A DNA stretch of 64,000 bases from Pseudomonas sp. AFG_SD02_1510_Pfu_092 (GCF_003331055.1 NZ_PUQD01000003.1:62001-126000); one strand, 5' to 3'; counted from the stretch's first letter, positions 9,524-19,485 are shown. The notes: generated by a model not told the origin, from the sequence alone. Program-made: numbers and translations.

Positions 9524-10225
9524 ATGAACACATCCGGTGACCGCCTCAAAGCTCTCCTCCACGAATGTGGCCTGACCGCGTCTGATTTCGCTGTCCAGCG
9601 CGGCGTTACCCCACAGCACGTCAACAACTGGTTCAACCGCGGCGTGCCCCTGGCCCGGCTGGAGGAACTGGCTGACCTGTTCTGCGTGCACCCGCGCTGG
9701 TTGCGCACCGGCGAGGGGCCGAAATATTTCAACCCGATGCTGCGCAACTACCCCCCGGAGCCGATACCCGCCGACCTGCCCATGCCACTGGCGGTGCACG
9801 GCGGTCGGCCACGCAAGGTACCGTTCTACGAAGTGCACCAGGGCCTGCTGTTGCCGGTGGCTGGCAAACACCTGTACCTGCCGGCCAAAGCGCTGAAACG
9901 GTTGGGGGTGGCAGCCGGCAACGCCATCTGCCTGGCCATGCCCGCCAGCAACATGGCGCCACTGATTCCGCTGCAAGCCACCCTGGCCGTTGACCTCGGC
10001 ATGACCCGGGTAGTCGACGGTGAAACCTATGCGCTGTTGCACAACGGCACGCTCCGGGTAAACAACCTCAGCCTTGGCCAGCACGGCACGCTGTGCCTGC
10101 ACAACCATGATCGGCGCACCTATGGCGTAGAGCGCTACACCGCCGCCCAGTGCCACGCACAGCGCCTGGAAATTCTCGGCTGGGTGTTCCACTGGTCGCA
10201 TTTTCGCCAGCAACGGCCAGGCTGA
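9524..10225 (+). CDS. XRE-family regulator with S24-like domain lacking the protease dyad
   Basis: The 233-residue protein has an N-terminal helix-turn-helix (residues 5-60, VTPQHVNNWFNRGVP as recognition region) and a C-terminal domain that follows the LexA/CI S24 pattern: PFYEVHQG, then ASNMAPLIP where active proteins have DSMxP, then VVDGETYALLHNGTLRVNNL where active proteins have the catalytic lysine. The Ser is replaced by Asn143 and the Lys by Asn180, so self-cleavage is not expected and the domain probably serves dimerisation or sensing. No target is evident. A possible small RNA lies just downstream. Confidence 0.75.
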   Translation: MNTSGDRLKALLHECGLTASDFAVQRGVTPQHVNNWFNRGVPLARLEELADLFCVHPRWLRTGEGPKYFNPMLRNYPPEPIPADLPMPLAVHGGRPRKVPFYEVHQGLLLPVAGKHLYLPAKALKRLGVAAGNAICLAMPASNMAPLIPLQATLAVDLGMTRVVDGETYALLHNGTLRVNNLSLGQHGTLCLHNHDRRTYGVERYTAAQCHAQRLEILGWVFHWSHFRQQRPG

Positions 10226-10269
10226 AACAACCTGTGGCATTTTTTGCTGGGCATCCCGCGCATGCCCTT

Positions 10270-10452
10270 GTATGCTACGCCGCACATTCAGCCCCTACCG
10301 GCGCAAGCCGCGGTTCAGAGGGCTCGGCGATATCCCACACGGGCATCTGCCATCTCTTTCAGGCCCTTGCTGGCCACACAGTTAAGGCGATTGCGACTTA
10401 CCATAAATTAGTCGGAAGCGTCCCCGAGAAGCCGGCCACAAGCCGGCTTTTT
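10270..10452 (+). ncRNA. Candidate small RNA ending in an intrinsic terminator
   Basis: The gap of 441 bases between the XRE gene and the next gene has no convincing protein. It holds a -10-like TATGCT (10271-10276), a hairpin CCGGC-GCAA-GCCG with a GNRA loop near 10298, and a good terminator at 10429-10452. A transcript of about 170 bases is plausible. I do not recognise the family, and read-through of the regulator gene to this terminator is an alternative. Confidence 0.35.
10429..10452 (+). terminator. Rho-independent terminator
   Basis: AGCCGGC-CACAA-GCCGGCT followed by a short T run (10448-10452). It ends either the candidate small RNA or the regulator transcript. Confidence 0.8.
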
Positions 10453-10666
10453 AATGCCCAGCATAAAAGCCTCGCTCATCTTCAGCACTTTCCAAGGCTT
10501 GCCCCACAGCCAGGGAAGAGCAGTGCGTCCCAAGAAAAAAATCTCATTCGCCATTAATATGACGCGAACCTTACGCTCATCTGAAAATCGTCGGATTACT
10601 GACGTTTCGCATGGAGCTTTCACCCTCCTGATCTAGGCTCAAGCCATATGGCAGGAGGTACCGCCC

Positions 10667-11814
10667 ATGCGCAAATTACTGGTTGGCTCGTCGATATTGG
10701 CTTGTCTTGTAGTGCTGGGCGGCTGGTTGAGTCGACCACAGCCGTTGCCTGTGCGGCTGCTGCAAGTCGAGCGGGGGCCGGTGGAAACACTGGTGGCCAA
10801 CACACGCGCGGGTACGCTGAAGTCCTGCCGACGCTCGCACCTTTCATTCAATGTCGGCGGCCAGGTTGCCGAGTTGCTGGTCAGCGAGGGCCAGCGGGTG
10901 CAGACCGGCCAGGTGCTGATGCGCCTGCGCCAGGACGAGCAACAAGCCAGGCTGCAGGAAGCCGAGGCGCGGCTGGAGGCGCAACGCAACAGCCGCGAAC
11001 AACGCTGCCAACAGGCTCATCTGGACCGACGCGATTTGCAACGCCTGGGCCAGCTGGCCGACCGCAAGCTGATTGCCGCCGATCGCCTCGACCAGGCCGA
11101 GACCAAGGCCAACCTGGCCAAGCTGATGTGCAGCGCCAGTGCCGTGCTGATCCGCGAGGCCGACGCCAGCCTGCAGTTGCAGCGTTCTCTGCTGGAACAG
11201 ACCACCCTGCGTGCGCCATTCGCCGGCATCATCGCGGAAATCAACGGCGAACTCGGCGAGTTCGTCACCCCTTCGCCGCCGGGTATCCCCACGCCGCCGG
11301 CGGTCGACCTGATTGACGACAGTTGCCTCTATGTCGAGGCGCCGATCGATGAGGTGGACGCTGCCCGGGTTCGCCCCGGCACCGCCGTGCGGATCAGCCT
11401 GGATGCCTTCCGTGGCCAGCAGTTCGCCGGCCGCGTCAGCCGCATCGCGCCGTATGTACGTGAACTGGAGAAGCAGGCGCGCACCGTCGATGTCGAGGTG
11501 CGCTTCGACCAGCCGCCGGCAGATCTGGCCCTGCTCACCGGCTATAGCGCCGATGTCGAGATCCTGCTGGAGCAGCACGCAGGTGCTTTGCGCATCCCCA
11601 CCGAGACCTTGCTGGAGGGCCAGCGGGTGCTGCGCTATGACCCGAACGCCCGGGTACTGCGCGAGGTGCAGCTGCAGACGGGGTTGAGCAACTGGCGCTG
11701 GACCGAGGTGCTCGCCGGGCTGGACGAGCAAGCGCGTATCGTCGCCAGCCTCGAACAGGAAGGGCTCAAGGACACCGCCGCGGTGATCCCGGTGGATGCC
11801 GAGGAGCACGCGCC

Positions 11815-11818
<4 letters not shown>
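10667..11818 (+). CDS. HlyD/MacA-type periplasmic adaptor
   Basis: The 383-residue protein starts with an AGGAGGT ribosome site and a membrane anchor (residues 4-22). Next come a split lipoyl barrel (HLSFNVGGQVAELLVSEGQRVQTGQVLMRL) with a glutamine- and arginine-rich coiled coil between about residues 84 and 160, the second lipoyl half (TTLRAPFAGIIAEINGELGEFV), and a beta-barrel domain. It is a membrane fusion protein that would link an inner-membrane ABC transporter to an outer-membrane channel. The ATPase gene overlaps its stop by 4 bases. No TolC-like gene is present, so the outer channel must come from elsewhere. Confidence 0.88.
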
Positions 11819-12500
<682 letters not shown>

Positions 12501-12501
<1 letters not shown>

Positions 12502-13712
12502 TGCGCGCCGCCGATGCCCTGGGCTTCTGGCTCGGCGCCTTGCGTGGGCATCGCTCGCGTAGCCTGATGCTATTGCTGGCCATCGCTATCGGGGTGGTTG
12601 CGGTCAACCTGCTGACCGGGCTCGGTGCAGGCGCGCGGGCCTTCGTCCTGAACGAATTCGCGCTGCTCGGGCGCGACATCCTGATCGTTTTCCCGGGCCG
12701 CAAGGAAACCACCGGGCGAATGCCACCGCTCACCGGCCTGACCCCACACGCGTTGACCTTGCAGGACATGCAGGCCGTCAGCCGCTTGCCGGGCATTCGC
12801 CGGGTCGCGCCGCAGCAGGCCGGGCAGATGGAGGTAATCGCCGGCAACCGCAACCGTGAGGTCCTGACCCTGGGCACCACCCGGGACTTCTTCGCCATTC
12901 GCCAACTGACGGTGCTCCAGGGCCAGCCCCTGCCGGCGCTGGACCCCGAGCAGGCCGAGGCCGTCTGCGTGATCGGCGGCAAGCTCCGACGCGAGCTGTT
13001 CGGTACACGCCCGGCCCTGGGTGAATGGTTGCGCGCCGGCGACCGGCGCTTCCGGGTGATCGGCATCCTCGCTGAGCGGGGCGAGTCGCTGGGGATGGAC
13101 TTCGCCGAGATGCTGATCATTCCGGTCGCCAGCGCCCAGGCCTTGTTCAACAGCGAAGGGCTGTCACGGGTGTTCGTCGAGGTACAGGGTCCGGGTTCCC
13201 TGGAACGTGGCAAGCGGCTGATAGGCGCCGCGCTGAAGGAACGCCACGAGGGCGAGGAAGACATCACCCTGGTCAGCCAGGACAGCCTGCTCGGCGCCTT
13301 CGACCAGATACTCGCGGTGCTGACCCTGGCCGTGGCCGGGATTGGCGCGATCAGCCTGCTGGTGGCCGGTATCCTGATCATGAACGTGACCTGGATTGCC
13401 GTCAGCCAGCGCAGCGCCGAAATCGGCCTGCTCAAAGCCATCGGCGTGACCGCCGCGCAGCTACGCCTGCTGTTTCTCGGCGAAGCAGCGCTATTGGCCT
13501 TGAGTGGGGCGCTGGCCGGGCTGCTGCTGGCGGAAACCTTGCTTTGGCTGGGGCGCCTGGCGTTCGATGTGCCGCTTTATGCGCCCTGGTGGGCGCGGGC
13601 TGGCGCGGTGCTGTTGGCCCTCGGAACGGCGCTGCTGTTCGCCTGGCTGCCGGCCGCGCGGGCCGCGGCGCTGGAGCCGGTGACGGCATTACGCCCGCCG
13701 GGGGCGCACTGA
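12501..13712 (+). CDS. FtsX/MacB-like ABC permease (first)
   Basis: The 403-residue protein has the type VII permease layout: one N-terminal membrane helix (SLMLLLAIAIGVVAVNLLTGL), a periplasmic domain of about 210 residues (residues 45-265), and three C-terminal helices, the first with ISLLVAGILIMNVTWIAVSQRSAEIGLLKAIG, the cytoplasmic FtsX motif. It is separate from the ATPase, unlike fused MacB. It pairs with the second permease gene, which overlaps it by one base, suggesting a heterodimeric membrane core. Confidence 0.9.
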
Positions 13713-14908
13713 TGCGCTGGCAAGACAGTTTGCGCCTGACCGGCTCGGCGCTGACCAGCCGCCCGTTGCGCAGCCTGCTGACCCTGCTCGGGGTAGCGAT
13801 CGGCATCGCCGCCGTGGCGCTGCTCACGGCCATCGGTGAAGGCGTGCGCGGCTATGTGCTGGAGAATTTTTCCCAGTTCGGTACGCGGATCATCACCGTG
13901 CGCCCGGGCAAGACCCAGACCAGCGGCCTCGGCGGCCTGCTCGGTAGCGTACGGCCACTGACCATCGCTGATACCGACGCCCTGCGGCGTTTGCCGCATG
14001 TCGAGGCGGCGCTGCCGATCATCCAGGGCAGCGGCGATATCCAGTTCGCTCAACTGAGCCGGCGCAGCGACATTCTCGGTAGCGGCCATCAACTGGCGCA
14101 GGCTTGGCGCATGCAGCTGAGCCTGGGCGAGTTTCTGCCCGAGGCGCGTGACGGTCGCTCGCCGCCCTACGTGGTGCTCGGCCACCAGCTGCGCGCCGAG
14201 CTGTTCGGTGCGCGTAACCCGCTGGGTGAGCTGGTTCGCGTCGGTGGCATGCGTTTCCGGGTGATCGGCGTGATGGCGGAAAAGGGCCAATTGCTCGGCT
14301 TCAACCTCGACGATATCGCCTACATCCCGGTGGACTGGGCGCAAAGCCTGTTCAACCGCACCGGGGTGGTCAAAGCCCATGTGGTGTTCGACGCCGGCAC
14401 CACATCGCGCGCGTTGAGCCGGCAGATTCGCCAAGTGCTCGGCGAGCGGCACGGCATCGAGGACTTCAGCCTGACCACCCAGGACGACATGCTGCGCAGC
14501 TTCAACCGGGTGCTCGCCAGCCTGAGCCTGGCCATCGGTGCGCTGGGCGGCATTTCCCTGCTGGTCGGCGCCGTCGGCATCGTCACCATCATGACCACCA
14601 CCGTGGCTGAGCGCACTGCGGAAATCGGCCTGTTGCGGGCGATGGGTGCCAGCCCGCGGCAGGTGCTCGGGCTGTTTCTCGCCGAAGCGACGCTGCTGTC
14701 CCTGGCGGGTGGGGTGCTGGGGTTGCTGTTGATGGGGCTGCTGCTCGGGCTGCTGCACTTGGCCATGCCGGGCCTGCCCTTGGCGTTGCAGCCGCTGTTC
14801 CTGCTGTTGGCACTGCTGCTGGCGGCGGGGCTCGGCATAATCGCCGGCCTGGCGCCCGCACTGCGGGCCGCCCGCCTGCACCCGGTGGCGGCGCTGCGCA
14901 GCGAATAG
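13712..14908 (+). CDS. FtsX/MacB-like ABC permease (second)
   Basis: The 398-residue protein starts at the ATG overlapping the previous stop (TGATG); the open frame runs further upstream but without support. It is a paralogue of the preceding permease: an N-terminal helix ([31 protein letters not shown]), a large periplasmic domain, and three helices with VAERTAEIGLLRAMGASPRQVLGLFLAEA. Two unlike permeases, a separate ATPase and an adaptor make a four-gene efflux or lipid-export unit. The substrate is unknown; copper genes lie directly downstream but are separated by a REP pair and their own promoter. Confidence 0.9.
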   Translation: MRWQDSLRLTGSALTSRPLRSLLTLLGVAIGIAAVALLTAIGEGVRGYVLENFSQFGTRIITVRPGKTQTSGLGGLLGSVRPLTIADTDALRRLPHVEAALPIIQGSGDIQFAQLSRRSDILGSGHQLAQAWRMQLSLGEFLPEARDGRSPPYVVLGHQLRAELFGARNPLGELVRVGGMRFRVIGVMAEKGQLLGFNLDDIAYIPVDWAQSLFNRTGVVKAHVVFDAGTTSRALSRQIRQVLGERHGIEDFSLTTQDDMLRSFNRVLASLSLAIGALGGISLLVGAVGIVTIMTTTVAERTAEIGLLRAMGASPRQVLGLFLAEATLLSLAGGVLGLLLMGLLLGLLHLAMPGLPLALQPLFLLLALLLAAGLGIIAGLAPALRAARLHPVAALRSE

Positions 14909-14923
14909 TGGCCATCGGCGTAG

Positions 14924-15018
14924 CACCCTGTGGGAGCGGGTTTACCCGCGAACACCGGCACGGCCGGTGCCATGCACTGCGTCGCATTCTTCGCGGGTGA
15001 ACCCGCTCCCACAGGGTG
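14924..15018. repeat. REP pair with conserved hairpin spacer
   Basis: Nearly perfect inverted arms of about 29 bases flank a spacer containing the hairpin CACCGGCACGGCCGGTG. The same composite, including the spacer, recurs at 61251-61342. It sits at the end of the ABC operon. Confidence 0.88.
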
Positions 15019-15040
15019 CGCGAATTCGCCCCAGCGCAAG

Positions 15041-15058
15041 CTGACAGAAAAGTAATCC
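15041..15058 (+). promoter_or_regulatory. CopR/CusR-type copper box
   Basis: CTGACAGAAAAGTAATCC matches the Pseudomonas cop box pattern (TGACA-N5-GTAAT) and lies 128 bases before copA, in the usual position for activation by the copper-responsive two-component regulator CopR. No copRS genes are in the window. Confidence 0.7.
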
Positions 15059-15185
15059 ACAACTCAGCCGACTGACAGCGCAGAGCCGCTAAGGTAAAGG
15101 AAGACCGTGGGACTTTCTGGCCCACCGGCTGGGGCATCCAAGCGCCCGAACAGCCGCGACTCATCGACCGACTGGACGCAACGGC

Positions 15186-16931
15186 ATGCAAAGCAGAACC
15201 ACAAGACGCTCCTTCGTCAAAGGCCTGGCCGCTACCGGACTACTGGGTGGGCTGGGCATGTGGCGCACGCCGGTCTGGGCGCTGAACAGCCCCGGCCAGC
15301 CGAATGTGCTCAGCGGCAGCGACTTCGACCTGTACATCGGCGAACTGCCGGTCAACATGACCGGCACCAAGCGTACCGCCATGGCCATCAACGGCTCCGT
15401 GCCGGGACCGATTCTGCGCTGGCGTGAAGGCGACACCGTGACGCTGCGCGTGCGTAACCGTTTGCAGCAGGACACGTCCATCCACTGGCACGGCATCATC
15501 CTGCCGGCGAACATGGATGGCGTACCGGGCCTGAGCTTCCATGGCATCGCCCCCGACGGCCTGTATGAGTACAAGTTCAAGGTCCGGCAGAACGGCACCT
15601 ACTGGTACCACAGCCACTCCGGGTTCCAGGAGCAGGTCGGGGTGTACGGTGCCCTGGTCATCGATGCGAAAGAGCCTGAGCCGTTCACCTATGACCGCGA
15701 TTACGTGGTCATGCTCAGCGACTGGACAGATGAAGACCCTGCCCGGGTGCTGGCCAAGCTAAAGAAGCAATCCGACTACTACAACTACCACAAGCGCACG
15801 GTGGGTGACTTCGTCAACGACGTGAGCGAGATGGGCTGGTCCGCCGCGCTGGCCGACCGCAAGATGTGGGCTGAGATGAAAATGAGCCCCACCGACCTCG
15901 CTGACGTGAGCGGCTTCACCTACACCTACCTGATGAATGGCCAGGCCCCGGACGGGAACTGGACGGGCGTGTTCAAGCCGGGCGAGAAGATCCGCCTGCG
16001 CTTCATCAACGGCTCGGCGATGAGCTATTTCGATGTGCGTATTCCGGGCCTGAAGATGACGGTGGTCGCGGCGGACGGGCAGCACGTGCAACCCGTTTCG
16101 GTCGACGAATTCCGTATCGCGGTTGCCGAAACCTACGACGTCATCGTCGAGCCGGAGCACGAACAGGCCTACACCCTTTTCGCTCAATCCATGGACCGCA
16201 CCGGCTACGCCAGGGGCACCCTGGCTGTTCGCGAAGGCTTGCAGGCGCCTGTTCCGGCCGTAGACCCACGGCCGATCATCGCCATGAGCGACATGGGCAT
16301 GGACCATGGTGGCATGGGCGGTATGGATCACGGCGACATGGCTGGCATGGACCATGGCAGCATGGCCGGCATGGACCACGGCAGCATGCCTGACCGTAGC
16401 GATGCCATGCAGGGCCATCCCGCCTCCGAGCGCAACAACCCACTGGTCGACATGCAGACCATGAGCCCGACGCCAAAGCTGAACGACCCGGGTATCGGGC
16501 TGCGCGACAACGGCCGCCGTGTGCTGACCTACGCGGACCTGCGCAGCACCTTCCCGGACCCGGACGGCCGCGCGCCAGGTCGCACAATCGAACTGCACCT
16601 CACCGGCCACATGGAAAAGTTCGCCTGGTCGTTTGACGGCATCAAGTTTTCCGATGCCGAGCCACTGCGCCTCAAGTACGGCGAGCGCCTGCGCATCACC
16701 CTGGTCAACGACACCATGATGACTCACCCCATCCATCTGCATGGCATGTGGAGCGACCTGGAGGATGAGAACGGCAACTTCATGGTGCGCAAACACACGA
16801 TCGACATGCCGCCTGGCTCGAAACGAAGCTACCGCGTCACTGCCGATGCCTTGGGGCGTTGGGCCTATCACTGCCACCTGCTGTTCCATATGGAAATGGG
16901 CATGTTCCGTGAAGTCCGTGTTGACGAATGA
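15186..16931 (+). CDS. copA: CopA-type multicopper oxidase
   Basis: The 581-residue protein opens with a twin-arginine signal ([18 protein letters not shown]), so it is exported folded to the periplasm. Three cupredoxin domains carry the copper ligands: [10 protein letters not shown] and [12 protein letters not shown] in domain 1, HPIHLHGMW and [13 protein letters not shown] (type 1 site) in domain 3. A methionine/histidine-rich insert with repeated MDHGxMxG units lies near residues 360-400 and would bind Cu(I). CopA oxidises and sequesters copper during copper stress. copB overlaps or follows immediately. Confidence 0.96.
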   Translation: MQSRTTRRSFVKGLAATGLLGGLGMWRTPVWALNSPGQPNVLSGSDFDLYIGELPVNMTGTKRTAMAINGSVPGPILRWREGDTVTLRVRNRLQQDTSIHWHGIILPANMDGVPGLSFHGIAPDGLYEYKFKVRQNGTYWYHSHSGFQEQVGVYGALVIDAKEPEPFTYDRDYVVMLSDWTDEDPARVLAKLKKQSDYYNYHKRTVGDFVNDVSEMGWSAALADRKMWAEMKMSPTDLADVSGFTYTYLMNGQAPDGNWTGVFKPGEKIRLRFINGSAMSYFDVRIPGLKMTVVAADGQHVQPVSVDEFRIAVAETYDVIVEPEHEQAYTLFAQSMDRTGYARGTLAVREGLQAPVPAVDPRPIIAMSDMGMDHGGMGGMDHGDMAGMDHGSMAGMDHGSMPDRSDAMQGHPASERNNPLVDMQTMSPTPKLNDPGIGLRDNGRRVLTYADLRSTFPDPDGRAPGRTIELHLTGHMEKFAWSFDGIKFSDAEPLRLKYGERLRITLVNDTMMTHPIHLHGMWSDLEDENGNFMVRKHTIDMPPGSKRSYRVTADALGRWAYHCHLLFHMEMGMFREVRVDE

Positions 16932-16945
16932 ACTGGAGATCCGAG

Positions 16946-17929
16946 ATGAGCATGACAGCGACAAAGCTGAGGCAGGGAAAGATGCTCGATAGCCTGGCAC
17001 GTCCGTCGCTGCTGGCCTTGACCGTTTCGCTCGGCGTGCTGGGCGCTACGCCCAGCTTCGCCGCTGAACAGATGGACCATTCGACGATGGACCATGGCAG
17101 CATGCAGGGCATGGACCATGGCGCTATGGATCATTCGAAGATGAACCATGATGCTATGGGCCATGGCGCCATGGACCATTCGAAGATGAACCATGGTTCG
17201 GCGGATACACCGACGACCAGCCGCACGCCGATCCCGGTGCTGACCGATGCCGATCGCCAGGCGGCCTTCCCCCCGCTGGGCGGGCATCACGTGCATGACA
17301 GCGCGATCAACAGCTTCTTCCTGCTGGATCAGCTCGAGTACCAGGATGCAGATGAGGGCAGCACGCTGGCCTGGGATGCTTCGGGCTGGGTAGGCGGCGA
17401 TATCAACCGGCTGTGGATCCGCTCCGAAGGCGAACGTACCAACGGTGTAACCGAGGATGCCGAACTGCAGTTGCTGTACGGCCGCGCGATCAGCCCCTGG
17501 TGGGATGTGGTGGCCGGGGTGCGCCAGGACTTCAAGCCGGAATCCCCCCAGACCTGGGCGGCGTTCGGTATCCAGGGCATGGCGCTTTACGACTTCGAAG
17601 CCGAGGCTACCGCGTTCATTGGCGAAAATGGCCAGACTGCCGCTCGCCTGGAAGGCGACTACGACATTCTGCTGACCAACCGCCTGATCCTGCAGCCAAC
17701 CGCTGAGGCCAATTTCTATGGCAAGAACGACCCGCAGCGCGGCGTAGGCTCAGGCCTTGCGAACACCGAAGTCGGCCTGCGCCTGCGCTACGAAATTGTT
17801 CGTCAGTTTGCCCCTTACATCGGCGTCACCTGGAACCGCTCCTACGGCAAAACCGCCGATTTCATCCGCGACGAGGGTGGTGAGGTGGATGAAGCGCGTT
17901 TCGTAGCCGGTATTCGCATGTGGTTTTGA
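16946..17929 (+). CDS. copB: CopB outer-membrane copper resistance protein
   Basis: CopB of 327 residues: a signal peptide ending ATPSFA, a Met/His-rich repeat region ([10 protein letters not shown], then repeated MDHSKMNH units, about residues 35-85), and a beta-barrel C-terminal domain ending in aromatic WF. The start at 16946 is preferred over the overlapping ATG at 16928 because a GGAG site sits about 8 bases before it. It probably acts with CopA in copper export or sequestration at the outer membrane. Confidence 0.93.
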   Translation: MSMTATKLRQGKMLDSLARPSLLALTVSLGVLGATPSFAAEQMDHSTMDHGSMQGMDHGAMDHSKMNHDAMGHGAMDHSKMNHGSADTPTTSRTPIPVLTDADRQAAFPPLGGHHVHDSAINSFFLLDQLEYQDADEGSTLAWDASGWVGGDINRLWIRSEGERTNGVTEDAELQLLYGRAISPWWDVVAGVRQDFKPESPQTWAAFGIQGMALYDFEAEATAFIGENGQTAARLEGDYDILLTNRLILQPTAEANFYGKNDPQRGVGSGLANTEVGLRLRYEIVRQFAPYIGVTWNRSYGKTADFIRDEGGEVDEARFVAGIRMWF

Positions 17930-17938
17930 GAACCCGTC

Positions 17939-18586
17939 ATGAAAACAACAATAACAACGCTTGTTGCAGCAGGCGCAGTGGCCAGCGTGGCCGTGCTGGG
18001 CGCTGCATACTCCGGCCTGGTCAACGTCGGCGCCGATGATCCCCATTTCCCCGCCGTGCATGCCTTTCTGGCCATGGCACGGGACCGCTCGATCGCGGTG
18101 CGGGCCAGGGACATCGAGGTGCCAGACCTGAAGGATGAAGCGCTGATTCGTACCGGCGCCGGAAACTACAACGCCATGTGCATCGGTTGCCACCTCGCCC
18201 CTGGCGTCGAGAAGACCGAGCTCAGCCAGGCGCTGTATCCATCTCCCCCCAACCTGACCAAAAGCGGGACCGGTGGCGACCCCGCTGCGGCGTTCTGGAT
18301 CATCAAGCACGGCATCAAGGCCTCTGGCATGCCGGCCTGGGGCAAGAGCATGAGCGATGAATACATCTGGGGCATTGTCGCTTTCCTGGATCAGCTACCC
18401 CAGTTGAACGCCCAGCAGTACCAAACGATGGTCGCGGCCAGTAGCGGCCACCAGCACGGTGGTGGTGAAAGTGAAATGCATGGCCATGAAGGCCAGCATG
18501 GCGACAACATGCCTGGTCACCACGCGAAGCCGGCTTCGAAGGCGCACCTGCACCGGGACGGGAAGGCGCACAGTCATGAAAACTGA
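17939..18586 (+). CDS. Class I cytochrome c with His-rich metal-binding tail
   Basis: The 215-residue protein has an N-terminal export signal, a single haem motif CIGCH (Cys81, Cys84, His85), a likely distal ligand Met131 in GIKASGMPAWGKS, and then a C-terminal tail of about 50 residues rich in His (GHQHGGGESEMHGHEGQHG and onward). It follows copB by 9 bases and belongs to the same transcription unit. The tail suggests that it binds copper and could accept electrons from the CopA oxidase reaction; that link is inference. Confidence 0.85.
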   Translation: MKTTITTLVAAGAVASVAVLGAAYSGLVNVGADDPHFPAVHAFLAMARDRSIAVRARDIEVPDLKDEALIRTGAGNYNAMCIGCHLAPGVEKTELSQALYPSPPNLTKSGTGGDPAAAFWIIKHGIKASGMPAWGKSMSDEYIWGIVAFLDQLPQLNAQQYQTMVAASSGHQHGGGESEMHGHEGQHGDNMPGHHAKPASKAHLHRDGKAHSHEN

Positions 18587-18617
18587 AGGCTGGCTGATCC
18601 AGGCACGGTCGCTTGTC

Positions 18618-18881
18618 TCAATGCTTCATGCCTAACTCAGCATCGTCCATCAGCGCCTTGGCCATTGCACTCAGGTAGTGGGCAGCCCAGATCATCATCG
18701 GTTTCTCGTCCATCAGGCCGGTGATGGTCAGTTCGCGGACATAGCCCATCAGTTCCGAGGACTGCTCGCGGGCGTCCTTGCACGGGATACCGGGTTCGAT
18801 GCGGAACAGTGGGTGGGTGCCGTTTTCGCCTTGGTAGAAGGTGGTTTTGCCGACGGTGAATTGGGTGTCTTCTGTGGTCAT
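18618..18881 (-). CDS. Small DUF3077-family protein
   Basis: The 87-residue protein follows the DUF3077 pattern common in Pseudomonas: TVGKTTFYQGENGTHPLFRIEPGIPCKDAREQSSELMG, then a helical part ending WAAHYLSAMAKALMDD. A GGGGAT ribosome site precedes the ATG. Function is unknown. Confidence 0.75.
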   Translation of the reverse strand: MTTEDTQFTVGKTTFYQGENGTHPLFRIEPGIPCKDAREQSSELMGYVRELTITGLMDEKPMMIWAAHYLSAMAKALMDDAELGMKH

Positions 18882-18917
18882 TATTGAATCCCCTGAAAAT
18901 TCTCGACTGCCTGGACG

Positions 18918-19011
18918 GGCCCTTTCGCGGGTGAACCCGCTCCCACAGGTATTGCATCTACCTCATGGCTTGTGGAGATCCTGTGGGAGCGGGTTTACCC
19001 GCGAAGAGGCC
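18918..19011. repeat. REP pair (inverted)
   Basis: Arms at about 18918-18950 and 18980-19011 face each other between the DUF3077 and DUF6124 genes. Confidence 0.88.
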
Positions 19012-19037
19012 AGCCCAGACAAAGCAACACTAAAACC

Positions 19038-19280
19038 TCAGTGCAAAGTCCGAGGCCCAGTGGGCATCTGCACCTGAATCAGTGCCGACTCCAGCAAAGC
19101 CCGCAACGTCTCCAGTTCATGCATCGACGTCATCATCAAAACCGACGCCGGCGACTTGGGCTGCAGCTGCATGGCCTGATGCACAACGGTCGCAGCGCAC
19201 AGCGCGTAGTCCGTGGCCTGGATCAGTGTGTCTTCAAGGGAATGAATATCGTGGGGTGGATCGGGGACAATTTTTAGCAT
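19038..19280 (-). CDS. Small DUF6124-like protein under a C4-like RNA leader
   Basis: The 80-residue protein starts MLKIVPDPP, the characteristic opening of DUF6124 proteins of Pseudomonas, followed by two helices. Function is unknown. Its ribosome site (CAGAGAA, + strand 19288-19294) can pair either with an upstream TCTCTG in a local hairpin (19304-19309) or with the loop of the antisense-like RNA at 19337-19415, so translation looks tightly controlled. Confidence 0.65.
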   Translation of the reverse strand: MLKIVPDPPHDIHSLEDTLIQATDYALCAATVVHQAMQLQPKSPASVLMMTSMHELETLRALLESALIQVQMPTGPRTLH

Positions 19281-19287
19281 AGTGACA

Positions 19288-19309
19288 TTCTCTGTGGGTT
19301 AATCAGAGA
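19288..19309 (-). promoter_or_regulatory. Hairpin over the DUF6124 ribosome site
   Basis: On the minus strand TCTCTG (19304-19309) pairs with CAGAGA (19289-19294) across a nine-base loop and would cover the purine-rich ribosome site 8 to 14 bases before the ATG. Confidence 0.55.
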
Positions 19310-19336
19310 CCGGCACTCATGACTTGCAGTGTGATG

Positions 19337-19415
19337 GGTGGCGGCCACGTACGGGTCTGCAAGACCGGCAGAGAACGAAACCGGCAGGTTCGAAAACCTC
19401 CCGTACGCAGCCACC
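19337..19415 (-). ncRNA. C4-type antisense RNA (core structure)
   Basis: Read on the minus strand, GGTGGC and CGTACGGG arms close a stem with their complements (19337-19342 with 19410-19415; 19348-19355 with 19400-19407). The stem encloses two hairpins, AGGTT-CGAA-AACCT-type (19386-19399) and TCTGC...GCAGA (19356-19372). Two unpaired or loop segments, TTCTCTG (19369-19375) and CTTGCAG (19357-19363), are complementary to CAGAGAA and CTGCAAG just before the DUF6124 ATG. This is the a'/b' to a/b logic of phage P1/P7 C4 antisense RNA, a family known to occur in Pseudomonas chromosomes. The assignment is from structure and memory of the family, not a database search. Confidence 0.6.
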
Positions 19416-19461
19416 ATAAAGCGCGCACAATGGCATGCCATTGGCTATCGGTGATCGGTAA

Positions 19462-19485
19462 TCGTTCTCTGAGCGGGCTTGCAGG
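19462..19485 (-). other. Upstream second copy of the C4 target sites
   Basis: On the minus strand CTGCAAG (19479-19485) and CAGAGAACGA (19462-19471) lie 5' of the C4 core in the same order as the downstream target sites, so they can compete for the same antisense segments. The second match extends to 10 bases (TCGTTCTCTG in the core). Confidence 0.6.

Noticed and set aside
10150-10557. Short + strand open frame over the end of the XRE gene and the following gap
   Set aside because: No ribosome site, wrong composition, and it runs through the intrinsic terminator at 10429-10452.
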